Shown here: positions 8,143 through 16,526 of the stretch, piece by piece | Position numbering within the stretch: position 1 is the stretch's first letter | Layout of the letters: each line of letters starts with the position of its first letter | Assembly (NCBI GenBank): GCA_028285035.1 | Contig: JANQQF010000164.1 | Location: forward strand, 1-33,114 | Direction of reading: 5' to 3' | DNA from: Phycisphaerae bacterium | Lineage (GTDB): Bacteria > Chloroflexota > Anaerolineae > 4572-78 > J111 | DNA: 33,114 nucleotides | Translations under genes and position numbers: made by a program | Notes under the pieces: model-generated | The model's database searches: none | What the model was told of the DNA's origin: nothing | What the model saw: the letters and a program-made list of their open reading frames with translations, nothing else

Positions 8143-9032
8143 TGCGTTTAGTTACATACAAAACTAATAGGGAAGCAAAGCTTGGTGCTTTATTGGATAA
8201 CCAAGTCGCAGATTTGGCGGCGGCTTCTCAAGCAATGGGAAATGATACAGCTAGCTTCCCCGCCGATATGCTTACCTTACTGGAAGATGGCACAGACAGT
8301 GTTGCGCCTGTCATAGACTTTGTGAAGAACAATGGCTCTGATTATTTACAGCCTGTCGCAGATGTGACCTTGCTCCCACCTGTGCCCAATGCCCGAATGG
8401 TGGTCGCTTTGGGGCGGAACTACGCCGCCCACGCCGCTGAGGGTGGGGCCAAGGTTCCTGACTATCCGATGCTCTTTCACAAAATGGCCAGCTCAATGAT
8501 TGGGCACGGTGGCACCATTGTCATCCCCCCGATTACCAGCAAAGCTGATTACGAGGCCGAGTTAGCCGTGATTATTGGCAAGACCTGCAAGAATGTATCT
8601 GAGGAAGATGCTTGGGATTATGTGGCTGGCTATGCAGCGGCCAATGATGTTTCAGCCCGCGACCTCCAACGTCGCACCAGCCAATTCACCGCAGGGAAAA
8701 TGCTTGACACCTTTGGCCCCATTGGTCCAGCTTTGGTCACCCCCGACGAAATTACCGATCCACAGAATTTAAATATCCGCACCATTTTGAATGGCGAGGT
8801 ACTTCAAGATGACAACACCAGCAACATGATTTTTAACATCCCCTTCACTATCAGTTACATCTCTCAAATCGCCACGCTGCAAGTTGGCGATATCATCCTG
8901 ACTGGCACACCTGAAGGCGTTGGCTATCCACGTACGCCGCCAATTTTCTTAAAGCACGGGGACAGTGTCACGATTGATATTGAGAGCGTGGGTACATTGA
9001 CAAATGATGTAATTGAGATGGCGAAGGTATAA
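8142..9032 (+). CDS. Fumarylacetoacetate hydrolase-family protein
   Basis: Mg/Mn-dependent FAH-superfamily enzyme, 296 residues. It has a small N-terminal domain (about 1-75) and the FAH catalytic core: GRNYAAHAAE, metal-binding Glu138 and Glu140 in DYEAELAVIIGK, Asp169 in AANDVSARD, and the C-terminal GDIILTGTPEGVG motif. Members cleave C-C bonds or act as hydratases, isomerases or decarboxylases on oxo-acids from aromatic breakdown. It is translationally coupled to the dioxygenase, so it most likely handles a downstream product of ring opening. FAH enzymes normally follow extradiol or homogentisate routes, so its pairing with an intradiol enzyme is unusual. Exact substrate is unknown. Confidence 0.92.
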   Translation: MRLVTYKTNREAKLGALLDNQVADLAAASQAMGNDTASFPADMLTLLEDGTDSVAPVIDFVKNNGSDYLQPVADVTLLPPVPNARMVVALGRNYAAHAAEGGAKVPDYPMLFHKMASSMIGHGGTIVIPPITSKADYEAELAVIIGKTCKNVSEEDAWDYVAGYAAANDVSARDLQRRTSQFTAGKMLDTFGPIGPALVTPDEITDPQNLNIRTILNGEVLQDDNTSNMIFNIPFTISYISQIATLQVGDIILTGTPEGVGYPRTPPIFLKHGDSVTIDIESVGTLTNDVIEMAKV

Positions 9033-9056
9033 TCGTAAAATTTAGGCAACTATAAA

Positions 9057-9096
9057 AAACAGTGTGTGTTCAAACATCAAAAGACACACACTGTTT
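9057..9096 (-). terminator. Intrinsic terminator of the MazG-like gene
   Basis: A 13-bp perfect stem (9057-9069 with 9084-9096, core CAGTGTGTGT) with a 14-base loop. The A-run at its left becomes a T-run on the minus strand, so it ends the minus-strand gene at 9116. It may also form in the plus-strand FAH transcript, but lacks a T-run there. Confidence 0.75.
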
Positions 9097-9115
9097 GCCT
9101 GCAACGCTTCTAAAA

Positions 9116-9514
9116 TCATTGTTTAGCATCTACCTCATCACGATGTTCCTCAGCTAGCTTCTCCTTTTGTCGCACCTTAATATCTGCCCATAATAGCCCA
9201 GCCTCCAACCCAGAAATGCGTTCCTCATATTTTTTGGCCGCCCTTTCAAATACACGCAAAACCGAAATTCGCTCTTCCTTTTCCAAACTGAACAAGATGT
9301 TGAGATAATCCCACAGCACATCGCCTAGTTCATCCTCAAGGTAACATCGTCTATTCAAAGGGATTTCGTCCTCTACCTCTGAAATCTCTTTTCGAATTTC
9401 ATCCAAATACGTTTTTGAGCCCTGTGCCCAGTTATTTGTTATATCAAACTGGCTCTTTCGTTTGGCTATGTCTAACAAAGAGCGTATGGCATCAATGCGC
9501 GCCATTTCATCCAT
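9116..9514 (-). CDS. MazG-like nucleotide pyrophosphohydrolase
   Basis: Small all-helical NTP pyrophosphohydrolase-like protein, 132 residues. The Mg-binding pattern of the MazG/all-alpha NTP-PPase fold is present: E43-x-x-E46 in the first helix pair and E62-x-x-D65 (LEDELGDVLWDYLN) in the next. Such enzymes hydrolyse (d)NTPs to NMP and PPi and can clean the nucleotide pool. The Lys/Glu-rich C-terminal helix (about 95-132) is longer than in minimal members and probably helps oligomerisation. GGAAGGGGAG ends 6 bases before the first ATG, which supports starting at 9514 rather than at Met4. It stands alone on the minus strand between plus-strand genes. Confidence 0.85.
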   Translation of the reverse strand: MDEMARIDAIRSLLDIAKRKSQFDITNNWAQGSKTYLDEIRKEISEVEDEIPLNRRCYLEDELGDVLWDYLNILFSLEKEERISVLRVFERAAKKYEERISGLEAGLLWADIKVRQKEKLAEEHRDEVDAKQ

Positions 9515-9614
9515 CTCAGTCTCCCCTTCCAGCTATACAACTTTGCGATATACGTTTTTTAGCGCTATCTTACGATTACGTCAATCGTAAATCAACCAGG
9601 TGGTTTCACCGTTA

Positions 9615-10805
9615 ATGACAAAATCCTTATTCAAGTCGGCATATACCCAAAACACGTTCCTCACTCTACTGGGTATTGTCATGGCCATATTCATTGCCGA
9701 AGGCGCGGCCCGTCTATTACCCCCGCCTATTGAGGGGCTAGAAAATGCAGCCGAGATGTGCAATACCCCAACGGGTTGGCGAGGGCGGGCTAACTTTATC
9801 AGCACAATTGACACAGCAGGGTATGTCCATGATTTACAACTCAATAGCCGTGGGATGCACGATCAAGAACACGTATTTGATAAGCCCGATGACACCTATC
9901 GTATTTTAATGCTGGGTGACTCCTTTGTACAAGCTATTCAAGTGAAAGAATCAGAGACGGCCCATCAGGTTTTAGAAGAGTTACTTAATACGAACGCAGA
10001 CCAAACGTTTGAGGTCATCAGTGGTGGCGTCAGCGGCTGGGGCACTGGTCAACAGTTGCAATATTATCGGAGTGAAGGCCATCGCTATGAGCCTGATCTC
10101 GTCCTGTTGATGGTCTATCTGGGCAACGATATCAAAGATAATCTCCCTGGACGCGGCATCACGGTGAATGGCTATAATTGCTACACCCCTTACTTTGTGT
10201 TAGAGGCAGGTCAGCTTGATCCAGGGCCATGGTTATTCGCCCCTGGCTTCGCCCCTTCAACTGGCAATTTAAATGGGGTGCAAAAGCTGACCCATAACCT
10301 GCTTGGCTGGCTGTATCGTCACTCCCGCCTGTATGGTCAGCTTGAGCCGCTCGTCTCCGTTCCCCCTATCGAAGCCAGTGCCCTGGATTTTTACATCGGA
10401 CAGAATGAGACCTTCGACTATGCGCTCGATTTGACCGCTGCTTTAGCTAAGCAACTTGAGGTTGAAGTAAGGCTGGACGGTGCAAAATTCGCTGCGGTGG
10501 TCATTAGTCCACTGGCTTTGATTGAGTTTGAGCAATTGACTGCTGAAGAACGAGAACAGATTTATCAAAATCTCCCCGCAATGCGGCGGGCCGAAGAAAT
10601 CCCCCCCCCCAATGAAACAGTTGAGGCAATGCTATTGAATAAAGATATAGTGGTGCTCGATCTCTTCCCTGCGCTCGTCGCTCAAGCGAATAAGTCAGGA
10701 GACAATCTTTACTTCAAAGCCGACAAGCATTGGAATCGAGAGGGTAATCGGGTCGCAGCGGAGGCGATGGCTGAGTGGTTGCAAAACAGCGGCTTGCTCG
10801 AATAA
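9615..10805 (+). CDS. Membrane-anchored SGNH/GDSL-family hydrolase
   Basis: SGNH-hydrolase fold protein of about 396 residues with one N-terminal membrane segment (FLTLLGIVMAIFIAEGAARL), so the catalytic domain faces outside the cytoplasm. Block I is MLGDSFVQ, with the nucleophile Ser after GD; block V near the end is ADKHWNREGN, with the Asp-x-x-His type dyad. YLGNDIKDN carries the GxND Asn of block III. Members act as esterases or as O-acetyl-transferring/removing enzymes on polysaccharides (AlgX/AlgJ-like). A GTG at 9600 is in frame, but AGGTGG at 9598-9603 is placed properly for the ATG at 9615, so I prefer that. No polysaccharide genes are adjacent, so substrate is unknown. Confidence 0.85.
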   Translation: MTKSLFKSAYTQNTFLTLLGIVMAIFIAEGAARLLPPPIEGLENAAEMCNTPTGWRGRANFISTIDTAGYVHDLQLNSRGMHDQEHVFDKPDDTYRILMLGDSFVQAIQVKESETAHQVLEELLNTNADQTFEVISGGVSGWGTGQQLQYYRSEGHRYEPDLVLLMVYLGNDIKDNLPGRGITVNGYNCYTPYFVLEAGQLDPGPWLFAPGFAPSTGNLNGVQKLTHNLLGWLYRHSRLYGQLEPLVSVPPIEASALDFYIGQNETFDYALDLTAALAKQLEVEVRLDGAKFAAVVISPLALIEFEQLTAEEREQIYQNLPAMRRAEEIPPPNETVEAMLLNKDIVVLDLFPALVAQANKSGDNLYFKADKHWNREGNRVAAEAMAEWLQNSGLLE

Positions 10806-10844
10806 AGAGCAATTCACTTATAGACACAGATAAAGGAAAATTCT

Positions 10845-11198
10845 ATGTGGTATCTAATTTTAAGTCGCCCACAGTTCGCACTGGACAAAGTAATGGCCCA
10901 GGCCACCCCCCATTTAGCGTGGCAAAGAGAGCAACATGCCGCAGGTAATGTGCTATTCTCTGGGCCAACCCCAGATCGATCGATGGGCATTTATGTGATC
11001 CAGGCAGAGTCTGCTGAAGCGGCCCGCAAAATTGCTGACACTGACCCCTTTCACGCTCAGGATCTGCGGGCGTACGAGCTAATCGAATGGGAAGTGCATC
11101 AGGCCTTTGGTATTGGGCCTTTTAGCGTTCCAGCCATCAAAATGTTGGCCGCAGAGAGTGAGAATGGGGCTTATACGGAGATTGAGGAGTTGGGGTAA
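10845..11198 (+). CDS. YciI-like (YCII-related) domain protein
   Basis: Small cytosolic protein of 117 residues with the YCII-related ferredoxin-like fold (about 1-92): MWYLILSR at the start, LFSGPTPD in the middle and a TDPFHAQDLRAYELIEW segment with the conserved Asp-Pro-Phe and Trp. Related proteins include YciI and the muconolactone-isomerase-like dimeric alpha-beta-barrel group; function is mostly uncharacterised. A ~25-residue tail with no clear structure follows. AAAGGA stands 9 bases before the ATG. It lies 39 bp behind the SGNH gene and may be co-transcribed with it. Confidence 0.8.
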   Translation: MWYLILSRPQFALDKVMAQATPHLAWQREQHAAGNVLFSGPTPDRSMGIYVIQAESAEAARKIADTDPFHAQDLRAYELIEWEVHQAFGIGPFSVPAIKMLAAESENGAYTEIEELG

Positions 11199-11199
11199 G

Positions 11200-11240
11200 A
11201 AATAATTAATTGATTAATCGATTAATGATATTAATTATTT
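11200..11240. terminator. AT-only nested inverted repeat between convergent genes
   Basis: An 11-bp stem (11200-11210 with 11230-11240, core AATAATTAAT) encloses a second perfect palindrome, ATTAATCGATTAAT (11213-11226). A T-run follows on the plus strand. It sits between the convergent YciI-like and amidohydrolase genes and may be a weak bidirectional terminator; its very low GC makes it a poor classical one. Confidence 0.45.
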
Positions 11241-11244
11241 TTCA

Positions 11245-12105
11245 CTATCCAAAAATCAATCGCTGGGCATTATCGTAATAAACCTTCTGTTTGTCCGTAT
11301 CAGAAAAATCCGTCATCGCAGTCTCGATGAAATAAACCGAGTCATTGTGAGTTTGAACGGGAAAATCTGTCCCAAACAGCAGCTTCTCAGAGCCACATTC
11401 ATTGACAAAGCGGCTGACCTGCTCAACACAATGATCCCGATAATGCAGATCTCGCTTTGAGTCCAGAATACCGCTCATATCCGTAAACAGATTATCGTAA
11501 CGCTGTAAAGCCGTCATCATCTCCTCAAAAAAAGGCTTGCATAAATGGCTGACAATCAGAGGCACATCAGGATAAGTTTCGGCCAGATGGGCAAAGTCCT
11601 GTGGCGTCTTAAAGTCCTCAGGCTTCGTACTTGCATCGTTCTTGCTCGCCAAAGCTAAAATATCATCCGTGCTCAACTGTTTCCACAGATTGTAAGACAC
11701 TCCACCATGAAACATCAGCGGCAAATCATATTGTTGAGCCAATCGTACAATCAACTTGAACTTATCCGACTGAAAATCAATTTGCTGATAGGCCGTGTAC
11801 AGTTTAATACCACAGATTAAACCTTGACCCGCCATTTCCTCCAACTCATTCAGCCCTTGATAGAAGTAATGTTCAAAATCGAGGCTGCCAAACATAACAA
11901 ACTCAGGCCAATCCTTAATCCAGTAGGCTAGTCGATAATTTGAGACACCACTGCCGCGTTCTGGAAAGTAAGTGGCCAATAAAACGGTGCGCTCAACGTG
12001 GTGAGCCGCCATCTGCTGTTTAATCGCAGACAACGAGGCATCAGGGTTAGCCGAATCTTTGAGGATACGTTTTGTCGTGTGACAATGGGCATCGATTTTT
12101 CTCAT
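11245..12105 (-). CDS. Amidohydrolase family protein (amidohydrolase_2, COG2159-like)
   Basis: TIM-barrel metal-dependent hydrolase or decarboxylase, 286 residues. Metal-site motifs appear in order: IDAHCHT at the N-terminus (His-x-His), MFHGG in the middle, IVSHLCKPF, and FGTDFPV near the end (catalytic Asp). These are typical of the amidohydrolase_2 group, which includes decarboxylases and lactonases for aromatic and sugar acids. The frame is open to 12135 with a TTG, but IDAHCH should lie near residue 4, so I start at the ATG at 12105. It is divergent from the nuclease-helicase gene, with a 92-bp shared promoter region. No link to a pathway is visible beyond the aromatic cluster 3 kb away. 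Confidence 0.85.
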   Translation of the reverse strand: MRKIDAHCHTTKRILKDSANPDASLSAIKQQMAAHHVERTVLLATYFPERGSGVSNYRLAYWIKDWPEFVMFGSLDFEHYFYQGLNELEEMAGQGLICGIKLYTAYQQIDFQSDKFKLIVRLAQQYDLPLMFHGGVSYNLWKQLSTDDILALASKNDASTKPEDFKTPQDFAHLAETYPDVPLIVSHLCKPFFEEMMTALQRYDNLFTDMSGILDSKRDLHYRDHCVEQVSRFVNECGSEKLLFGTDFPVQTHNDSVYFIETAMTDFSDTDKQKVYYDNAQRLIFG

Positions 12106-12197
12106 AATGTATAGATTGTATTCACCGCAAACCAATAGCCAAAATCGTATCCTTTGAGTACAATCCGAAAATCACCTCAAAATACAAAGGAGCCAAG

Positions 12198-15100
12198 ATG
12201 AAATTTGTGGCCGATGTCCATCTTCATTCGCATTATTCGAGGGCAACTAGCAAAAACCTAGATTTTGAACATCTAGCCTTGTGGGCACAATTGAAAGGGG
12301 TCAATGTCGTTGGCACAGGTGACATCGCCCATCCAGGCTGGCTTCAGGAGATGCATGATAAATTAGAGCCAGCCGAAGAGGGACTATTTCGGCTCAAGGA
12401 TGAGGTAGCTCAAGCGGTGCAGGAGAAGGTGCCAGTCGCGTGTCAAGCCCCGGTTCGGTTTATGCTGGCGGGTGAGATCAGCAGCATCTACAAGAAGAAT
12501 GATCGCGTTCGTAAAGTCCACAACATCATCTTTGCCCCACATTTGGAGGCTGTTGAAAAAATTCAAGCTGAGTTGGAGAAAATCGGCAACATCCGCTCCG
12601 ATGGTCGCCCCATTTTGGGCTTACCTTCACGCGATTTACTTGAGATTATTATGGAGGTTGATCCCGCCTGCTATCTCATTCCTGCGCACATCTGGACTCC
12701 CTGGTTTTCGATGCTCGGCTCCAAGTCGGGCTATGACTCGGTTGAGGAATGTTTTGAGGATTTGACGCCTCATATTTTTGCGCTGGAGACAGGCTTGTCG
12801 TCTGATCCACCAATGAACTGGCGCGTTTCTAATCTCGATGGCTACACCTTGATTTCAAACTCCGACGCACACTCACCCCAAAAATTAGCCCGTGAAGCCA
12901 ACTTGTTCGATACTGATTTATCATACCCTGCCTTTTTCGAGGCCCTACAAACCGGGGATCCTGAAAAGTTTTTGGGCACCTTTGAGTTCTTCCCTGATGA
13001 AGGCAAATATCACTATGATGGTCATCGCAAATGTGATATTCGCTGGACACCAAAGACAACCATCGAGCACAACAACCTCTGTCCCGTTTGTGGAAAAGCG
13101 GTCACCGTCGGGGTGTTGCATCGCGTCGAAGTCTTGGCCGACCGAGACGAGGGTGAAAAACCGGAGCAAACCCATCCCTTCAAAAATATTATTCCCTTGC
13201 CCGAAATTCTAGGCGAAGTCAACAGTGTTGGTCCAAACTCCAAAAAAGTGCAGCGGCAATATGATCAGCTTCTTGATAAATTAGGCTCGGATCTGAATAT
13301 CTTACTCGATATCCCGTTGGAGGACATCTCACAGACTGGTGGCACCTTGCTAGCCGAAGGCATACGACGAATGCGGACGGGCGAGGTCTCAATCGCCTCA
13401 GGCTATGATGGCGAATATGGCATCATCAAACTTTTTGAGCCAGACGAAAAACAAGCCTTTTCTGCCCAGATGAGTATGTTTGGCGCGGAGCCAAAAACAG
13501 AGAAGAAACCAAAAGTGAAGCCAGTTTCTAAGTCAAATGTAACAACTTCAGCAAAAGGCAAACCAAATAAAGCTATTCAAACATCTAAACCGCCAAAACC
13601 CAAAGAAAGTACAGTTGATGAGACCGATCTTCTATCTGGATTAAACGAGGCCCAACGGGCTGCCGTACTTCATACAGACGGCCCTTTGCTCATTATGGCT
13701 GGACCGGGCACAGGTAAAACACGAACCTTGACTTATAGAATTGCTTATTTGATCACCGAGCAAAATATCGCTCTCGAAAATATCTTGGCAATCACCTTCA
13801 CCAATAAAGCGACCGACGAGATGAAACGACGATTATCGGCTTTGCTTGGCAAGGCGATTGCAACCAAAATATCAATCTGCACCTTCCACGCGTTTGGCGC
13901 GAATATCCTACGTGAGGCAGGCCATCATCTTGACCTCAGCCCTGACTTCACCATTTTGAGCGACCAAGATCAGCTAGCCCTGCTCAAGCAAATTCAGCCT
14001 AATTTGACTGATAAAGAACGAGGCGAAATTCTCTCACAAATTTCAACGGCCAAAAATCAGCTTTGGCTCCCCAATTCACCTGAGTTGATCGATCAAGCCG
14101 AACCAAATTTCTTACAGATTTATGAGACGTATCAATCAGCCCTGAAAACTCAACATCTGGTTGATTATGATGATTTGATTTTCCAGGTGGCCAGGCTATT
14201 TGAGCAAAATTCAGACGTCTTGACTGATTACCAAAAACAGTTTCGCTGGATTTCGGTGGATGAGTATCAAGATATCAACTTGGCTCAATATCGTCTATTG
14301 CGCCTCCTAGTTGGACCGGACACCAATTTGTGCACCATCGGCGACCCAGATCAGGCAATTTATGGCTTTCGGGGGGCACGCCGGGAATACTTCCTCAATT
14401 TCGAGCAGGATTTTCCGCAGGCCAAAACAATGCATCTTGACCAAAATTATCGCTCCACTCAGAAAATTCTAGAGGCCGCCCACCAAGTCATCACCCACAA
14501 TGCCGATGCCAGCCAAATGAAGATTTGGTCCGATTTTGTCGACGAAACCAAGCTGGAGGTGCATCAAGCGCCGACGGACAAAGCCGAGGCTGAATACATC
14601 ATTCAGCAAATCGAGCTGATGATGGGAGGAACTAGCTACTTCTCCCTCGACTCGGGACGCTCGGATAACGAGGAGAAAAGCTATTCCTTTGCCGACTTCG
14701 CCGTCCTATATCGGCTCAATGCGCAAAGTCAGCCCTTAATCGAAGCCTTCGAGCGCTCAGGAATGCCCTATCAAGTCACGGGTCAACGTGCTTTAGCCGA
14801 CTACAAGGATGTTCGCACCCTATTAGCTGCCCTACGATATTTGTATGACCCTCTAGTGGCTTGGCCGATGGACGATCTACTTTCGCAGAAAAGGAAGCTA
14901 CAGTTAATGGGGTTTATCGACCAATTACGAGGGAAAGGAATAGCTGAGACTATTGTTGCTCAATTAGACGTGCTACACGAATTTATGACCGAGCAAGAAA
15001 TGCTTCAGACCAACAAGGGTAGTCAAACCCGCTTCAGCCAACTACGACGACGGGCTATTCCTTTTGGTGACATTACACCAGCCTTTTTGGAGTCGATGGC

Positions 15101-15476
15101 GTTACAACGTGATGTCGATGACTACGACCCTCGCGCTGACCGGGTCGCCTTGATGACAATGCACGCCGCCAAAGGGCTGGAATTTCCCGTGGTGTTCATC
15201 ATCGGCTGCGAGGAAGGCTTGCTCCCCTACGAAAAGCAAGGCGAGTCAACTGACATTGATGAAGAGCGCCGCCTCTTCTACGTCGGCCTCACCCGCGCTC
15301 AACACAAGCTCATTTTGGTCAATGCCAAACGTCGTTTCCTGTTCGGTACTGAGCAACAGAATCAATCGTCTCGTTTTGTGAGTGAGATTGAGGCTGCATT
15401 GAAGGTGGTGAAAGAAGCAAAACGACGGAAGGTAGAGAAGAAGGGGCCGGAGAGTACGCAGTTGAAGTTGTTTTAA
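12198..15476 (+). CDS. Fusion of PHP/EndoQ-like endonuclease with UvrD/Rep-type SF1A helicase
   Basis: A 1092-residue protein in two halves. Residues 1-425 match the EndoQ-like PHP family (TIGR00375): metal ligands in DVHLHSHYSR (His8, His10, His12), GTGDIAHP, AGEIS, PAHIWTPW and SNSDAHSP, then a zinc site (Cys279, Cys295, Cys298; GVLHRVEVLADR after it). EndoQ cuts DNA 5' of deaminated bases or abasic sites. A basic Lys/Pro/Ser linker (about 435-475) follows. Residues 476-1092 are a UvrD/Rep helicase: Walker A AGPGTGKT (501-508), DEYQD (688-692), GDPDQAIYGFRGA, LDQNYRS, TMHAAKGLEFPVV and RRLFYVGLTRA. The segment for subdomain 2B looks short for UvrD. Inference: lesion incision plus unwinding in one polypeptide for DNA repair. 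GGAG lies 7 bases before the ATG. Monocistronic. Confidence 0.93.
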   Translation: MKFVADVHLHSHYSRATSKNLDFEHLALWAQLKGVNVVGTGDIAHPGWLQEMHDKLEPAEEGLFRLKDEVAQAVQEKVPVACQAPVRFMLAGEISSIYKKNDRVRKVHNIIFAPHLEAVEKIQAELEKIGNIRSDGRPILGLPSRDLLEIIMEVDPACYLIPAHIWTPWFSMLGSKSGYDSVEECFEDLTPHIFALETGLSSDPPMNWRVSNLDGYTLISNSDAHSPQKLAREANLFDTDLSYPAFFEALQTGDPEKFLGTFEFFPDEGKYHYDGHRKCDIRWTPKTTIEHNNLCPVCGKAVTVGVLHRVEVLADRDEGEKPEQTHPFKNIIPLPEILGEVNSVGPNSKKVQRQYDQLLDKLGSDLNILLDIPLEDISQTGGTLLAEGIRRMRTGEVSIASGYDGEYGIIKLFEPDEKQAFSAQMSMFGAEPKTEKKPKVKPVSKSNVTTSAKGKPNKAIQTSKPPKPKESTVDETDLLSGLNEAQRAAVLHTDGPLLIMAGPGTGKTRTLTYRIAYLITEQNIALENILAITFTNKATDEMKRRLSALLGKAIATKISICTFHAFGANILREAGHHLDLSPDFTILSDQDQLALLKQIQPNLTDKERGEILSQISTAKNQLWLPNSPELIDQAEPNFLQIYETYQSALKTQHLVDYDDLIFQVARLFEQNSDVLTDYQKQFRWISVDEYQDINLAQYRLLRLLVGPDTNLCTIGDPDQAIYGFRGARREYFLNFEQDFPQAKTMHLDQNYRSTQKILEAAHQVITHNADASQMKIWSDFVDETKLEVHQAPTDKAEAEYIIQQIELMMGGTSYFSLDSGRSDNEEKSYSFADFAVLYRLNAQSQPLIEAFERSGMPYQVTGQRALADYKDVRTLLAALRYLYDPLVAWPMDDLLSQKRKLQLMGFIDQLRGKGIAETIVAQLDVLHEFMTEQEMLQTNKGSQTRFSQLRRRAIPFGDITPAFLESMALQRDVDDYDPRADRVALMTMHAAKGLEFPVVFIIGCEEGLLPYEKQGESTDIDEERRLFYVGLTRAQHKLILVNAKRRFLFGTEQQNQSSRFVSEIEAALKVVKEAKRRKVEKKGPESTQLKLF

Positions 15477-15587
15477 ATTCTTTTTCGCCTCATTGGTCGA
15501 AGGAGATCGAGAGAAGATGATGATCTGAGGTACATAGCTCCGTTTGAACAGAAATGTGTATTGAGAAATCTATACGTTGGAGTGATA

Positions 15588-16373
15588 ATGAAAAAAGAAA
15601 TACATTATGTTTTTAGCATAGGGTATAGATGTTATTCACCTGATTTTCTTAAATATTACAATTTAAGAATGTTAAGCGGCCCATTTGATTATTTATTCAT
15701 AGATATAGAGACCAGTTTCCAGAATATTAATAATGGATTTGAAATATTTTTAAATGATATCGTATGTCTAAATAAAAACAATAATAGTATTACTATGCAT
15801 TATTCAAGTGAAAAAATAAAAAATGAAATCGTCAAGTTTAAGTCTTATGACAATATTGGATACATGTCACACAATTATAATCATTTAGACCTACGAATTA
15901 ATCAAAACTTTATTGAAAATATTTCTAACAATTTATATGAATGGGATAGAATTTGTGTCTTTCATCATCATAATATGTTAGATAAATCAACTTATGATGC
16001 TCTAACCAATAGATGTAATACCTTCAAAAAGATTTACAAGGCAAATACAAACAAATTATGTTTACTTTTTATAACAAAAATAGTTGAAATAGATGAGTTT
16101 AAAGCATACAAAGAATATATTTATAATTTGAAAAAAAAATATAAGATAAATAGTTACATTATCATAATTATTTGTTCAGATAGATTAGATGAAATAGAAT
16201 GTTTTGAGAATAATATTTTATTTATTGTAAAAAGAGTAAATGATTATAACTATCAATATAGCAATGGTATTGGAACTGACAATAATTTAAATTACGAAAA
16301 AGAAAAAAATATAATACTTCAATATTTTGACTTTAAATTAAAAACCTATGATGAAATAAAGTCGATACCGTAA
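15588..16373 (+). CDS. DUF1796 family protein (putative papain-like cysteine peptidase), AT-rich
   Basis: A 261-residue protein with the DUF1796 (Pfam 'putative papain-like cysteine peptidase') start: VFSIGYRCYSPDFLKYYNL carries the conserved Cys and LSGPFDYLF is the family signature. FHHHN near residue 125 may hold the His of the active site. Function is unproven; relatives often sit among glycosyltransferases and surface-polysaccharide genes. GGAG at 15579-15582 is 5 bases before the ATG at 15588, favoured over an upstream in-frame TTG. Base and codon use differ sharply from the neighbours: codons almost always end in A or T, and Lys, Asn, Ile and Tyr are abundant. This suggests recent transfer from a low-GC donor. 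No transposase flanks it directly. Confidence 0.8.
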   Translation: MKKEIHYVFSIGYRCYSPDFLKYYNLRMLSGPFDYLFIDIETSFQNINNGFEIFLNDIVCLNKNNNSITMHYSSEKIKNEIVKFKSYDNIGYMSHNYNHLDLRINQNFIENISNNLYEWDRICVFHHHNMLDKSTYDALTNRCNTFKKIYKANTNKLCLLFITKIVEIDEFKAYKEYIYNLKKKYKINSYIIIIICSDRLDEIECFENNILFIVKRVNDYNYQYSNGIGTDNNLNYEKEKNIILQYFDFKLKTYDEIKSIP

Positions 16374-16412
16374 ATGTTCAAAGATGACTAAAAACGCCTT
16401 ACTAAATTCCTC

Positions 16413-16455
16413 AACCACCCTAAACAACACCTTCTAAGTTTAGTGTAAAGTGGTT
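16413..16455. terminator. Possible hairpin between convergent genes
   Basis: AACCAC (16413-16418) pairs with GTGGTT (16450-16455) and an inner CTAAAC pairs with GTTTAG, giving an interrupted stem. There is no good T-run. It lies between the convergent DUF1796 and mnmG genes. Weak support. Confidence 0.25.
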
Positions 16456-16526
16456 CGATGTTGTATGTATGACAAGTTTTATCCATTCAGATACTGAATA
16501 TCTTAATTCGTGCCTAATCTGACCAA

